Below, piece after piece: positions 37,564-46,327 of a DNA stretch of 64,000 nt (within the stretch, counting starts at the first letter, position 1; each line of letters begins with the position of its first letter). Location: the NCBI RefSeq assembly GCF_001874525.1, contig NZ_LKAQ01000004.1, positions 1,877,548-1,941,547 on the forward strand, written 5' to 3'. This DNA is from Pseudodesulfovibrio hydrargyri (GTDB lineage Bacteria > Desulfobacterota > Desulfovibrionia > Desulfovibrionales > Desulfovibrionaceae). The notes below the pieces were generated by a model. That model was not told the DNA's origin and did no database searches. It saw only the letters and a program-made list of their open reading frames with translations. The position numbers and the translations under genes are program-made.

Positions 37564-38907
37564 TCAGGCCGGGTCCACCAGCACGGCGGCCACGTCCATG
37601 ACGTTGGTCCGGGTGGGGCCGGTCCTGAGCAGGGCGCCCGCGCCGTCCAGGAAGTGGTAGGCGTCATTCTCGGCCAGGGCTCGCCCTGCGGCCTCGGATC
37701 GCTCGCCGCAGGCCGTGTCCGGGAAGGCCATGCCCCCGGCCGCGTCCGTGGGGCCGTCCGTGCCGTCCGTGCCCAGGCTCATGGCCGAAATCCGCTCGCC
37801 CGCGTCCCCCAGGGCGGTCATCTCCAGGGCCGCGGCCAGGGCCCATTCCTGGTTGCGGCCGCCCTTGCCGCCGCCCTTGATGGTTACCGTGGTCTCGCCT
37901 CCGGCCAGGAGGCAGACGGGCGGCCGTGTTTCGCCCCCGCCGAGACTGTATTTCCCGGCCAACCGGATGAGCCGGGCGGCCTGGTCCCGGGCCTCGCCCT
38001 CCATGGCCAGGTCCACAACCACCGGGGTGTAGCCCAGGTCGCGGGCGGCCGTTGCCGCGCCGTGAACGGCCATGGCGTTGCCCGCCACGATGGAGTTGCG
38101 CACCCGCGCAAAGCAGAGGTCGCCCGCCTTGCGCGTCTCCGGGGCGCGCCCGGCGCAGCCGTCGGCCACGGCCCGGACCACGCTGTCCGGCATGCGGTGG
38201 CACAGTCGGTACTTGTCCAGGATGGCCTGGCAGTCCGGGAAGGTGGAGTCGTCGGGCGCGGTGGGCCCGGAGCCGATGACGTCCAGCCGGTCGCCGACCA
38301 CGTCCGAGATGATCAGGGTGGCGACCGTGGCCGGGGCCAGGGTCTCGGCCAGGTGTCCGCCCTTGAACCGCGAGAGGTGCTTGCGGATGGCGTTGATCTC
38401 GCCGATGGCCGCGCCGCATTCGAGCAGCCTGCGCGTGGCCTCCTGCTTGTCGGCCAGGGAGACCGCGCCGAGCGGCGAGGGCGCCAGGGCGCTGGCCCCG
38501 CCGGACAGGAGAAACAGGATCAGGTCCCGCTCCCGGGCGTCGGCCGCGCGTTCGAGCAGCGCACCGGCCGCGCGCACCCCGGCCTCGTCGGGCACGGGGT
38601 GGCCGGACTCCATGACCTCGGTCCGGGCCAGGGACAGGCCGTGGCCGTACTTGGTGGCCACCAGTCCGCTGTCCAACCGGTCGCCCAGGATGTCCTCCAT
38701 GGTCGCGGCCATGGCCGCCGAGGCCTTGCCCGCGCCGAGCAGGAGCACCCGGTCGTAGTCGTCCAGATCGTACTTCCGGCCGTCCACGGCCAGGATGTTC
38801 CCCTCTCGTTTCACGGCCGCCCTCAGGGCGGGATCCGGGGCCACGGCCTGGAGCGCACCGTCGACGATGCGCAGCAGGCGGGCCTTTTTCTCGGCGTAAG
38901 CGGTCAT
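37564..38907 (-). CDS. Glycerate 2-kinase (GckA/TtuD, MOFRL family)
   Basis: A 447-residue enzyme that phosphorylates D-glycerate, usually to 2-phosphoglycerate. Family blocks include LLGAGKASAAMAATMEDIL, FLLSGGASALAPSP, DVVGDRLDVIGSGPTAPDDS and the MOFRL C-terminal domain (LLAGGETTVTIKGGGKGGRN, LGTDGTDGPTDAAGG). It follows the hydroxypyruvate reductase gene by 12 bases, so the two make a pathway from hydroxypyruvate or glyoxylate-derived compounds to glycolysis. Confidence 0.93.
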   Translation of the reverse strand: MTAYAEKKARLLRIVDGALQAVAPDPALRAAVKREGNILAVDGRKYDLDDYDRVLLLGAGKASAAMAATMEDILGDRLDSGLVATKYGHGLSLARTEVMESGHPVPDEAGVRAAGALLERAADARERDLILFLLSGGASALAPSPLGAVSLADKQEATRRLLECGAAIGEINAIRKHLSRFKGGHLAETLAPATVATLIISDVVGDRLDVIGSGPTAPDDSTFPDCQAILDKYRLCHRMPDSVVRAVADGCAGRAPETRKAGDLCFARVRNSIVAGNAMAVHGAATAARDLGYTPVVVDLAMEGEARDQAARLIRLAGKYSLGGGETRPPVCLLAGGETTVTIKGGGKGGRNQEWALAAALEMTALGDAGERISAMSLGTDGTDGPTDAAGGMAFPDTACGERSEAAGRALAENDAYHFLDGAGALLRTGPTRTNVMDVAAVLVDPA

Positions 38908-38919
38908 GTTCTCTCGGGT

Positions 38920-39900
38920 CTAATCGTAGATTTCGGGGTTGAGGCAGGTCTCGGGCTTGTGGCCCTTGAGCATGGCCAGCATGTTGCGGGCGGCCAGCAT
39001 GGACATGTCCGTGCGCGAGGACTCCGTGCCCGAGCCGATGTGCGGCAGCAGGACCACGTTGGCAAGCTCGGCCAGGCCCGGGGTCAGGGCGGGCTCGTTT
39101 TCGTACACGTCCAGCCCCGCACCCGCGATCTCGCCCGCCTTGAGGGCCTCGAGCAGGGCCTGCTCGTCGATGACCGGGCCGCGCGCGGTGTTGATGATGT
39201 AGGCGGTCCTCTTCATGCGCTTGAACGCATCGGCCCCGAACAGATGGCGGGTGCCGGGGTTCAGCGGGGCGTGCAGGGAGATGAAGTCGGACTCTTCCAG
39301 CAGTTCCTCGAAGGAGACCAGGCGGGCGTTCAACTCCTTGTCCAGGGTCTCGTTCCTGCGGCCGGACGAGCTGGTGTACAGGACCGGCATGTCGAAGCCC
39401 CGGCTCATGCGGGCCATGGCCGTGCCGATGCGGCCCGCGCCCACGATGCCCAGCGTCTTGCCGGTCACGTCGCCGCCGATGAATTGCATGGGGCCCCAGC
39501 CGGCCCAGGAGCCCGAGCGCATGACCGCGTCCGCCTCCACGACCCTCCGGGCCACGCCGAAGAGCAGGGACCAGGCGCACTCGGCCGTGGCGTTGGTCAA
39601 TACGTCCGGGGTGTTGGTCACGGGCAGCCCGCGCCGGGTGGCCTCGGGCACGTCGATGTTGTCGAAGCCCACGGCGTAGTTGGCGTACCCCTTGAGGTTC
39701 GGGGCCGCGTCGAAGAATTCGGCGTCGATCCTCTCGGTCAGCAGGCCGATGACGCCCTGGCAGTCCTTGATGATCTCGAGCAGCCGTTCGCGGGGCACCG
39801 GAGCGTCGTCTGGGTTGACCTCCACCTCGGCCGCCTGGCGGAGCAGGTCGAGGCCTTGTTTGGGAATCTGCCGGGTGACGTATACTTTGGGTAGGTTCAT
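38920..39900 (-). CDS. D-2-hydroxyacid dehydrogenase, probable hydroxypyruvate/glyoxylate reductase
   Basis: A 326-residue NAD(P)-dependent enzyme. The Rossmann motif GIVGAGRIG is at 151-159; catalytic Arg (NTARGPVID), Glu (DVYENEP) and His (LPHIGSGT) are in place, and NYAVGFDNIDV marks the substrate domain. It reduces hydroxypyruvate to glycerate or glyoxylate to glycolate. GGAGG precedes the ATG at 39900, which fixes the start over the in-frame ATG at 39954. The glycerate kinase downstream supports the hydroxypyruvate assignment. Confidence 0.92.
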   Translation of the reverse strand: MNLPKVYVTRQIPKQGLDLLRQAAEVEVNPDDAPVPRERLLEIIKDCQGVIGLLTERIDAEFFDAAPNLKGYANYAVGFDNIDVPEATRRGLPVTNTPDVLTNATAECAWSLLFGVARRVVEADAVMRSGSWAGWGPMQFIGGDVTGKTLGIVGAGRIGTAMARMSRGFDMPVLYTSSSGRRNETLDKELNARLVSFEELLEESDFISLHAPLNPGTRHLFGADAFKRMKRTAYIINTARGPVIDEQALLEALKAGEIAGAGLDVYENEPALTPGLAELANVVLLPHIGSGTESSRTDMSMLAARNMLAMLKGHKPETCLNPEIYD

Positions 39901-39973
39901 TGTCGCCTCCTTGGTGTTCCCCCTAAGGATGCTGTCCATTGGCCGCGGAGTCAATGGGTGATCGGCAACAACG

Positions 39974-40010
39974 AAAAACCCCCTTGCAGGCTGGGCCTGA
40001 AGGGGGCTTT
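39974..40010 (-). terminator. Terminator of the tRNA-Arg gene
   Basis: On the minus strand AAGCCCCCTT and AAGGGGG flank an inner CAGG/CCTG pairing and are followed by TTTTT, immediately 3' of the tRNA. Confidence 0.85.
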
Positions 40011-40017
40011 GCTATCG

Positions 40018-40094
40018 TGGTGCGCCCGGCACGATTCGAACGTGCGATCTTTCGGTTCGTAGCCGAATGCTCTATCCAGCTGAGCCACGGGCGC
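40018..40094 (-). tRNA. tRNA-Arg (anticodon ACG)
   Basis: Read leftward, the 77 bases include a 7-bp acceptor stem (GCGCCCG with CGGGCGC), a D arm GCTCAGCTGGATAGAGC, an anticodon arm TTCGG-CTACGAA-CCGAA giving anticodon ACG, a T arm with GTTCGAATC, discriminator A and an encoded CCA end. The ACG anticodon is normally edited to ICG to read CGU, CGC and CGA, which requires TadA. Confidence 0.97.
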
Positions 40095-40146
40095 GCAAAC
40101 GAAGTGAATGTCTATGCCCAAGCGTGGCCCACGTCAAGGGATTTTT

Positions 40147-40578
40147 TCAGGAATTTTTCAGTTTGGTGGTGAAGAGGTCGTCCATCCCCGTGGCCAGGCA
40201 CGCCTCGACGCCGTTGACGCGGATGAGCATGGCGTCGGATTGGTCCGCCAGACCGGCCATCTGCGGGAACTTCATCAGGAAGAGCCGGGTGATGGCCTCG
40301 GTGGTCTGCCGCTTCTTGATGGGCGAATGGACCCCCTGGATGCTCAGGGCCACTCCTTCCTCCCGCCGGTCGATCAGCAGGGATACGTGGGGGTGCTCCC
40401 GGATGTTCCGGCAGGTCTGCGAGGAGCCGGGCGTGAAGAAGTAGAATTTCATGGCCGCGTGGTCCGCGAAGAAGTACATGAGGGCGCAGTGCGGACGGAT
40501 GCCGTCGGAGGTGGCCAGCGCGCAGGTTTCTTCCCGGGTGATGAGGTCGTCGATGAGACGCAGTTTTTCCTTGCTCAT
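40147..40578 (-). CDS. FMN-binding split-barrel protein (pyridoxamine oxidase-like family)
   Basis: A 143-residue protein with the split-barrel sequence pattern: CALATSDGIRPHCALMYFF, MKFYFFTPGSSQTCRNI and HPHVSLLID, typical of small flavin-binding PNPOx-like proteins. It probably binds FMN or another cofactor, with an unknown reductase or binding function. There is no signal peptide. No clear Shine-Dalgarno precedes the ATG. It is divergent from the APS-reductase-like gene with 54 bases between starts. Confidence 0.82.
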   Translation of the reverse strand: MSKEKLRLIDDLITREETCALATSDGIRPHCALMYFFADHAAMKFYFFTPGSSQTCRNIREHPHVSLLIDRREEGVALSIQGVHSPIKKRQTTEAITRLFLMKFPQMAGLADQSDAMLIRVNGVEACLATGMDDLFTTKLKNS

Positions 40579-40632
40579 GGAACTGGTCTACGGCAACTTC
40601 AGGCGGTCCGCCATTATAAAGAATTGAATACG

Positions 40633-41322
40633 ATGCCGACCCTGGACGAAAAAATTCTGCACAGCGAGAAGCTCCTGTCCGACCTGCTGGACCAGGCCCT
40701 GGCCGGGGACGGCCCGGCGCGCGTGCGCGTGGCCTGGACCGGGGGCAAGGATTCCACCGTGGCCCTGTTCATCTGGAAGATGCTCGTGGAGCACGCCGGG
40801 GCCGGGCCGGTCCGCGCCGTGACCCTGGACACGGGATGCAAGTTCCCGGAGGTCCTGGCCTTCCGCGACCGCATGACCGTCGAATGGGGCGTGGATTTGT
40901 GTATCGCCCGGCCCGAGGTCTCCCTTGAGGGGTATCCCCTGGCCGTCGACCCGCTCCGATGCTGCCGTGAACTCAAGGTTGAGCCGCTCAAAAAGGCGCT
41001 ACGGGCCACTCGGACCACGCACCTGCTGACCGGCATCCGCCGGGACGAGCATCCGGACCGCGCCGGGCGGCTCGAGTCCGAGGCGCGGACCGACCCGGAC
41101 CACACCCTGGTCAACCCGCTGCTCGACTGGACCGAAACCGACATCTGGGCCTTTCACGCCCGCTTCGGCCTGCCCCATTGCGAACTGTACGACCGGGGCT
41201 ACCGTTCCCTGGGCTGCAAACCCTGCACGACCCTGCCGGACGGACAGGGGGGCGAGCGGTCCGGCAGGGCCCGGAGCAAGGAAGCGGTTTTGTCCGCTTT
41301 AACTGGACTCGGATATTTTTAA
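40633..41322 (+). CDS. PAPS/APS reductase-family protein with iron-sulfur cysteine motif
   Basis: A 229-residue protein with an adenylyl PP-loop (VAWTGGKDSTVAL) and the paired cysteines CC (DPLRCCRELKVEPL) and CxxC (SLGCKPCTTLPDG) that hold a 4Fe-4S cluster in assimilatory APS reductases. The C-terminal ECG(L/I)H block that carries the catalytic Cys in those enzymes is not present; the protein ends ALTGLGYF. It may be an APS-binding or sulfur-transfer enzyme rather than a classic reductase. The ATG has a weak ribosome site. Assimilatory APS reductase is notable in a presumed dissimilatory sulfate reducer. Confidence 0.82.
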   Translation: MPTLDEKILHSEKLLSDLLDQALAGDGPARVRVAWTGGKDSTVALFIWKMLVEHAGAGPVRAVTLDTGCKFPEVLAFRDRMTVEWGVDLCIARPEVSLEGYPLAVDPLRCCRELKVEPLKKALRATRTTHLLTGIRRDEHPDRAGRLESEARTDPDHTLVNPLLDWTETDIWAFHARFGLPHCELYDRGYRSLGCKPCTTLPDGQGGERSGRARSKEAVLSALTGLGYF

Positions 41323-41325
41323 TCC

Positions 41326-41348
41326 CCAAAAATGTTCACTCGGTGAAC
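41326..41348. repeat. Near repeat upstream of ech, copy A
   Basis: CCAAAAATGTTCACTCGGTG with a further AAC; it includes the palindrome GTTCAC-TCG-GTGAAC at 41334-41348. A similar sequence, with one base missing and one or two changed, recurs at 41422-41444. Confidence 0.55.
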
Positions 41349-41421
41349 TCCCCGGAGGCCCCGCCAAGCGGGCCTTGTCTTTTCCTTCACAATATTCCGG
41401 ACTTCTCTGGTCTCTCTTTTT

Positions 41422-41444
41422 CCAAAAATGTCATTCGGTGTAAA
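41422..41444. repeat. Near repeat upstream of ech, copy B
   Basis: CCAAAAATGTCATTCGGTG followed by TAAA, resembling copy A 96 bases away. The shared core could be a binding site for a regulator of the ech operon. Confidence 0.5.
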
Positions 41445-41507
41445 AACGTGTGAAGATACAGTGAGTTGCATCCGAAAAAAGGATAGGGCAAAAGTCCGAT
41501 TGGGGTC

Positions 41508-41523
41508 TTGACCTGGGGGTCAA
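41508..41523. promoter_or_regulatory. Inverted repeat TTGACC-N4-GGTCAA upstream of ech
   Basis: Perfect 6-base half sites with a 4-base centre, 126 bases before the echA start. The left half also resembles a -35 element. A dimeric regulator site is plausible. Confidence 0.4.
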
Positions 41524-41649
41524 CTTCCCCTAAGGACAAATGTTTACTAGGCTAAGGGTAAAGTGCATTCGCATCGGCTTTCGGTTGGAGGTGAACCGGA
41601 AGTCGGCTGCCTGCTGTACTCGTTCTTCATCTTCTGAAACGAGGTCTTC

Positions 41650-43551
41650 ATGTCAAATCTGTTAGTGCTTCTCATCCTGCTGCCTGCGGCGGCGGCGCTG
41701 GTTTGCTATTTCGTGCGGTCCATGGCCGTGCGGAGGCTGACCGTGCTCGCCACCGGAGGCATCCTGACGCTCTCGGCGTTGGGGCTGCTCGCGCAGGGGA
41801 CGTTTGCGCCGACCGAGGTCGGCTCATTCCTGGGGATCGGCAGCGACTTCCTGGTCACGGTCCTGGATTTCGTCCTGCTCGGGGTCATTTACTTCTACGG
41901 TTACAAACACAAGAGCCTGCTCATCCAGGGATTCACCCTGGCCCAGGTGGTCCTGCTCGCCTGGTTCGAGTTCTTCATGGTCGGCCATGAGGCTGTCCCG
42001 GCCATGATGGGCGACCAGCTCTCCCTGATCATGGTCCTGGTCATCTCGATCGTCGGCTCCCTGATCTGTATCTTCGCGCTCCCCTACATGAAGGAGCACG
42101 AGGAGCACCTGCACCTGAAGAAGACGCGCCAGCCGAGGTTCTTCTTCTTCATGCTCATCTTCCTGGGCGCCATGAACGGGCTGGTCCTGTCCAACAACAT
42201 CCTGTGGATGTACTTCTTCTTCGAAGTGACCACCTTCTGTTCCTTCATGCTCATCGGCCACGACGCCACCGAGATCGCCACCAAAAACGCGGTCCGCGCC
42301 CTGTGGATGAACGCCCTGGGCGGGCTGGCCTTCGTCATCGGCATGATGCTCGTCTACACCCAGGCCGGAACCCTGAACATCAGCGCCATCCTGGCTCTGG
42401 GAACCACCGCCCCGGTCATGCTTACCGGGCTGGCCTTCCTCTGTCTGGCCGGCTTCACCAAGGCCGCCCAGGTCCCGTTCCAGTCCTGGCTGCTCGGGGC
42501 CATGGTCGCCCCGACCCCGGTGTCCGCACTGCTGCACTCCTCAACCATGGTCAAGGCGGGCGTGTTCGTGGTCCTGCGGTTCGCCCCGGCCTTTGCCGGG
42601 ACCTTCCTGTCCACGGGCGTGGCCGTGTGCGGCGCGTTCACCTTCCTGGCCTGCGCCGCTCTGGGCGTGGGGCAGTCCAACGGCAAGAAGATCCTGGCCT
42701 ACTCCACGGTGGGCAATCTCGGCCTGATCATCTGCTGCGCGGGCATCAACACCCCGCTGGCCCTGACCGCCGCGATCATCCTGATCCTCTTCCACGCCAT
42801 CTCCAAGTCCCTGCTCTTCCTGTGCGTCGGCACCATCGAGCAGTCCATCGGTTCGCGCGACATCGAGGACATGCGCGGCCTGTACGGTTCCAACCCCCGC
42901 ACGGCCCTGATCACCATCGTCGGCATCCTGACCATGATCCTCCCGCCGTTCGGCGTGCTGCTCGGCAAGTGGATGGCCATGGAGGCCTCGGCCGACTCCA
43001 ACATCTTCGTCGTGGTCATGCTGGCCATGGGCTCGGCCATGATGGTCGTGTACCTGGCCCGCTGGGCCGGTTCGATGATGGGCTCCCGCAAGCCGGGCGC
43101 CAGGGCCGAATCCCAGCCCATGCTGATCCGGCTTCCGCTCATGACCCTGTGCCTCGGCGCGGTGGTCCTGTCCCTGGCCTCGCCGTGGATCTACAACTCC
43201 ATGCTGGCCCCCTGGATCGGCTCCGCACCCTTCGTGGTCGGCTTCGGCTCCCTGGAATCCGCGCACGGCACCTTCGTGGTCGTGCCCCTGTTCCTGGTCC
43301 TCGGCCTGGGCCTGCTCTATGCGGTCAGGGCCGCCTCTGGCTACCGCAGGGTCAAGATCATGCCGCCCTACGTGAGCGGAGCCAACTCCGCCTCCGGCGA
43401 CGGCGCCTACGTCGGTCCCATGAACGGCGACGTGCCGTTCTCCACCGGCAACCTGTACCTGGGCGAGATGTTCGCTGAACCCAAGCTCACGCCCATCTTC
43501 AACGCACTGGCGGTCGCGCTGATCGTCCTCATGCTGGGAGGGGCGCTCTAA
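41650..43551 (+). CDS. echA: Ech hydrogenase subunit EchA (antiporter-like membrane subunit)
   Basis: A 633-residue integral membrane protein of the NuoL/MrpA-like family, with about 16 helices. Marker blocks are LLHSSTMVKAGVFVVLRFAP, FLACAALGVGQSNGKKILAYST and FHAISKSLLFLCVGTIEQS. It is the largest ion-translocating subunit of the energy-converting NiFe hydrogenase. First gene of the echABCDEF operon; echB overlaps its stop (TAATG). Confidence 0.95.
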   Translation: MSNLLVLLILLPAAAALVCYFVRSMAVRRLTVLATGGILTLSALGLLAQGTFAPTEVGSFLGIGSDFLVTVLDFVLLGVIYFYGYKHKSLLIQGFTLAQVVLLAWFEFFMVGHEAVPAMMGDQLSLIMVLVISIVGSLICIFALPYMKEHEEHLHLKKTRQPRFFFFMLIFLGAMNGLVLSNNILWMYFFFEVTTFCSFMLIGHDATEIATKNAVRALWMNALGGLAFVIGMMLVYTQAGTLNISAILALGTTAPVMLTGLAFLCLAGFTKAAQVPFQSWLLGAMVAPTPVSALLHSSTMVKAGVFVVLRFAPAFAGTFLSTGVAVCGAFTFLACAALGVGQSNGKKILAYSTVGNLGLIICCAGINTPLALTAAIILILFHAISKSLLFLCVGTIEQSIGSRDIEDMRGLYGSNPRTALITIVGILTMILPPFGVLLGKWMAMEASADSNIFVVVMLAMGSAMMVVYLARWAGSMMGSRKPGARAESQPMLIRLPLMTLCLGAVVLSLASPWIYNSMLAPWIGSAPFVVGFGSLESAHGTFVVVPLFLVLGLGLLYAVRAASGYRRVKIMPPYVSGANSASGDGAYVGPMNGDVPFSTGNLYLGEMFAEPKLTPIFNALAVALIVLMLGGAL

Positions 43552-44399
43552 TGGAAACTCTCATTCTCGTCATCATCGGACTTGTGGCCGCGCCGCTCTT
43601 GGGCGGTCTGATCGCCGGTCTGGATCGCCGGGTCACGGCCTGGTTCCAATCCCGGCAGGGTCCCCCGATCATGCAGGCCTTCTATGACGTGGCCAAGCTC
43701 TTCGGCAAGGAGAAGATGGTCGTCAACCAGTGGCAGATCCTCTGCGCCTGGGTGTACCTCATCGCCGCGGCCGTGTCCGTGGCCCTGTTCTTCGCCCAGG
43801 GCGACCTGCTGCTCGTCTTCTTCGTGCAGGCCATCGGCGCGGTCTTCCTGGTCATGGGCGCCATGGCCGCCAAGTCCCCGTACTCCCAGGTGGGCGCGCA
43901 GCGCGAGCTGCTCCAGATCCTGGCCTACGAGCCGATCCTGATCCTGGTCTTCGTGGGCTTTTACATGGTCACCGGCAGCTTCTCCATCGACGCCATCTGG
44001 GCGCAGGACCTGCCGCTGCTGGCCAGGATGCCGCTTCTGTACCTGGCCCTGGGCTACGCCCTGACCATCAAGCTGCGGAAGTCCCCGTTCGACTTCTCGA
44101 CCTCGCACCACGGACACCAGGAACTGGTCAAGGGCGTGCTCACCGAGTACTCCGGCCCCTACCTGGGACTGATCGAGATCGCCCACTGGTACGAGACCGT
44201 CCTGGTCCTGTCCCTGTGCGCGCTCTTCTGGCACACCAACGTGGCCTGGATGGCGCTTTTGCTCGTGGCCACCTACCTGCTCGAAATCCTGGTGGACAAC
44301 ACCATGGCCCGCATGACCTGGCGCTGGATGCTCAAGCGCGTCTGGCTGCTCGGCATGGGCATGTCCGTCGTTAACCTCATCTGGCTGTACGCGGGGTAA
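43551..44399 (+). CDS. echB: Ech hydrogenase subunit EchB (NuoH-like membrane subunit)
   Basis: A 282-residue membrane protein of the NuoH/HyfC family with about eight helices. Blocks GLDRRVTAWFQSRQGPPIMQ and KLRKSPFDFSTSHHGHQELV match the conserved cytoplasmic loops that face the hydrogenase module; ELVKGVLTEYSGPYLGLIEI is the quinone-site equivalent region. It links the electron-transfer module to ion pumping. The start overlaps the echA stop by one base. Confidence 0.96.
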   Translation: METLILVIIGLVAAPLLGGLIAGLDRRVTAWFQSRQGPPIMQAFYDVAKLFGKEKMVVNQWQILCAWVYLIAAAVSVALFFAQGDLLLVFFVQAIGAVFLVMGAMAAKSPYSQVGAQRELLQILAYEPILILVFVGFYMVTGSFSIDAIWAQDLPLLARMPLLYLALGYALTIKLRKSPFDFSTSHHGHQELVKGVLTEYSGPYLGLIEIAHWYETVLVLSLCALFWHTNVAWMALLLVATYLLEILVDNTMARMTWRWMLKRVWLLGMGMSVVNLIWLYAG

Positions 44400-44402
44400 A
44401 TC

Positions 44403-44846
44403 ATGTTTGGATCATTCATCAAGAAATCTCGCGCCAAGTCACCGTGGATCATGCATTTCGACTGCGGTAGCTGCAACGGCTGCGACATCGAGGTCCTGGC
44501 CTGCCTGACCCCCCTCTACGACGTGGAGCGGTTCGGGATCATCAACGTCGGCAACCCCAAGCACGCCGACGTGCTCCTGGTCACCGGCACGGTCAACCAC
44601 CGGAACAAGAAGGTGCTCAAGAACATCTACGACCAGATGCCCGAGCCCAAGGCCGTCATCGCCATCGGCGCGTGCGGCAACACCGGCGGCATTTTCCGCG
44701 AGGCCTACAACGTCGTGGGCGGCGTGGACAAGGTCATCCCCGTGGACGTCTACGTCCCCGGCTGCCCGGCCAAGCCAGAGGCCATCATCGACGGCGTCGT
44801 GGCGGGACTGGCCAAGTTCGCCCAGAAAGTGGAAGAAGCCAAGTAG
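44403..44846 (+). CDS. echC: Ech hydrogenase small subunit EchC (NuoB-like)
   Basis: A 147-residue iron-sulfur protein. Cysteines of the proximal 4Fe-4S cluster are visible in FDCGSCNGCDIEVLACL, IGACGNTGG and VPGCPAKPEAI. It passes electrons between the NiFe site in EchE and the ferredoxin-like EchF. It begins three bases after the echB stop; echD follows after a short gap. Confidence 0.96.
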   Translation: MFGSFIKKSRAKSPWIMHFDCGSCNGCDIEVLACLTPLYDVERFGIINVGNPKHADVLLVTGTVNHRNKKVLKNIYDQMPEPKAVIAIGACGNTGGIFREAYNVVGGVDKVIPVDVYVPGCPAKPEAIIDGVVAGLAKFAQKVEEAK

Positions 44847-44864
44847 CTTCACGCGAGGTACATA

Positions 44865-45230
44865 ATGCAAGGTAAAGTTATCGACGTGACCCTCGACACC
44901 CTTGTCGGCGAGGTCATGAACATGAAGAACGAAGGACAGAGGCTGGTCACGTACTCCGCCTACCAGGACGGGGACAAGCTCGGCATCCTCTACCACTTCG
45001 ACAAGGACCTGGAGACCACCCACCTGCGGCTTGTCGCCGACATGGACAAGCCCATCCCGAGCGTGTCCGGCGTCTACTTCGCCGCGCTGCTGGTGGAAAA
45101 CGAAATCCGCGACCAGTGGAACGTCAAGTTCGACGGCCTGGTCCTCGACTTCAACCGTACGCTCTTGCTTGATCCCGAGGTCACCCAGGTTCCCCTGGTG
45201 TCCAACGTCAAGATAGAGCCCAAGAAATAG
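44865..45230 (+). CDS. echD: Ech hydrogenase subunit EchD (NuoC-like)
   Basis: A 121-residue soluble protein in the position of EchD. It is short compared with NuoC; the sequence YSAYQDGDKLGILYHFDKDL and the block IPSVSGVYFAALLVENEIRD fit the complex I 30-kDa fold, which supports the large subunit. No metal ligands are expected. It lies between echC and echE in the conserved order, with echE starting nine bases later. Confidence 0.92.
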   Translation: MQGKVIDVTLDTLVGEVMNMKNEGQRLVTYSAYQDGDKLGILYHFDKDLETTHLRLVADMDKPIPSVSGVYFAALLVENEIRDQWNVKFDGLVLDFNRTLLLDPEVTQVPLVSNVKIEPKK

Positions 45231-45239
45231 GGGGCTGAA

Positions 45240-46319
45240 ATGGCAACCACCGTTATACCCTTCGGCCCGCAGCATCCCGTCCTGCCCGAACCGGTCCATC
45301 TGACTCTCAAGGTCGAGGACGAGATCGTCAAGGAGGCCATTCCGGCCCTGGGCTACGTCCACCGCGGCCTGGAAAAGCTGGCCGACATCCGCGACTTCCA
45401 CCAGATGATCAACGTCTGCGAGCGCGTCTGCGGCATCTGTTCCATGATCCACGGCACCTGCTACTCCGAGACCGTCGAGGAGCTCATGGGCATCGAGGTC
45501 ACGGACCGCGCCAAGCTGCTGCGCGTCATCTGGAGCGAGCTGCACCGCAGCCACTCCCACCTGCTCTGGCTGGGCCTGTTCGCCGACGCCTTCGGCTTCG
45601 AGTCCCTGTTCATGCAGTTCTGGAAGATCCGCGAGCGCATCATGGACATCAACGAGGCCACCACCGGCAGTCGCGTCATCGTGTCCGTCAACGTCATCGG
45701 CGGCGTGCGCGCCGACCTCTCCCCGGAGCAGATCCGCTGGATCCTGTCCGAGATCGAGATCGTCGAGAAGGAGGTCAAGGGACTGCAGGAAACGATCATG
45801 AACGACTACACCGTCAAGACCCGCACCGTGGGCGTGGGCGTGATGACCAAGGCCCAGGCCTGGGAACTCGGCGCGGCCGGCCCGACCCTGCGCGGTTCGG
45901 GCGTGGCCCAGGACATGCGCCAGCAGGGCTACGGCGGCTACTCGTTCCTGGACTTCGAACCCGTGGTCGAGACCGCCGGCGACTGCTGGGCGCGCTCCAC
46001 GGTCCGTTTCCGCGAAGTGCTACAGTCCATCGACCTGGTCCGCCAGGCCATCGCCAAGCTGCCCGAGGGCGAGCTGGCCGTGAAGGTCAAGGGCAACCCG
46101 CCCGAGGGAGAGGCCTACCGCCGGGTGGAACAGCCGCGCGGCGAGTGCGTCTACTACATCCGGGGCAACGGCACCAAACACCTCGACCGGCTGCGCATCC
46201 GCACCCCCACGTTCGCCAACATCCCGCCGCTGCTGGCCATGCTGCCGGAGTGCGAGCTGGCCGACGTGCCGGTCATCGTGCTGTCCATTGACCCGTGCAT
46301 CAGCTGCACCGAACGCTAG
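45240..46319 (+). CDS. echE: Ech hydrogenase large subunit EchE (NiFe catalytic subunit)
   Basis: A 359-residue catalytic subunit. The four NiFe ligands are present as CGIC (Cys64, Cys67; VCERVCGICSMIHGTCY) and DPCISC (Cys353, Cys356). The protein ends three residues after the last ligand (TER), so no C-terminal peptide remains to be cut off, a known feature of the Ech/CooH group and one that makes a maturation protease unnecessary. It catalyses reversible H2/ferredoxin exchange coupled to ion movement. Confidence 0.97.
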   Translation: MATTVIPFGPQHPVLPEPVHLTLKVEDEIVKEAIPALGYVHRGLEKLADIRDFHQMINVCERVCGICSMIHGTCYSETVEELMGIEVTDRAKLLRVIWSELHRSHSHLLWLGLFADAFGFESLFMQFWKIRERIMDINEATTGSRVIVSVNVIGGVRADLSPEQIRWILSEIEIVEKEVKGLQETIMNDYTVKTRTVGVGVMTKAQAWELGAAGPTLRGSGVAQDMRQQGYGGYSFLDFEPVVETAGDCWARSTVRFREVLQSIDLVRQAIAKLPEGELAVKVKGNPPEGEAYRRVEQPRGECVYYIRGNGTKHLDRLRIRTPTFANIPPLLAMLPECELADVPVIVLSIDPCISCTER

Positions 46320-46327
46320 GAGGACGC

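Larger units (their letters stand above)
41323..41649. promoter_or_regulatory. Upstream region of the ech operon
   Basis: A 327-base gap without a gene. It starts with an imperfect GGCCCCGC/GCGGGCC hairpin and T-rich tail near 41356-41382 that may end the upstream transcript, and holds two near repeats (41326-41348 and 41422-41444) and the inverted repeat TTGACC-N4-GGTCAA (41508-41523). A promoter for ech should be here; I could not assign its core elements with confidence. Confidence 0.5.

Noticed and set aside
41323..41649. A riboswitch or structured leader ahead of ech
   Set aside because: No known riboswitch core was recognised; only short repeats and an inverted repeat were seen.
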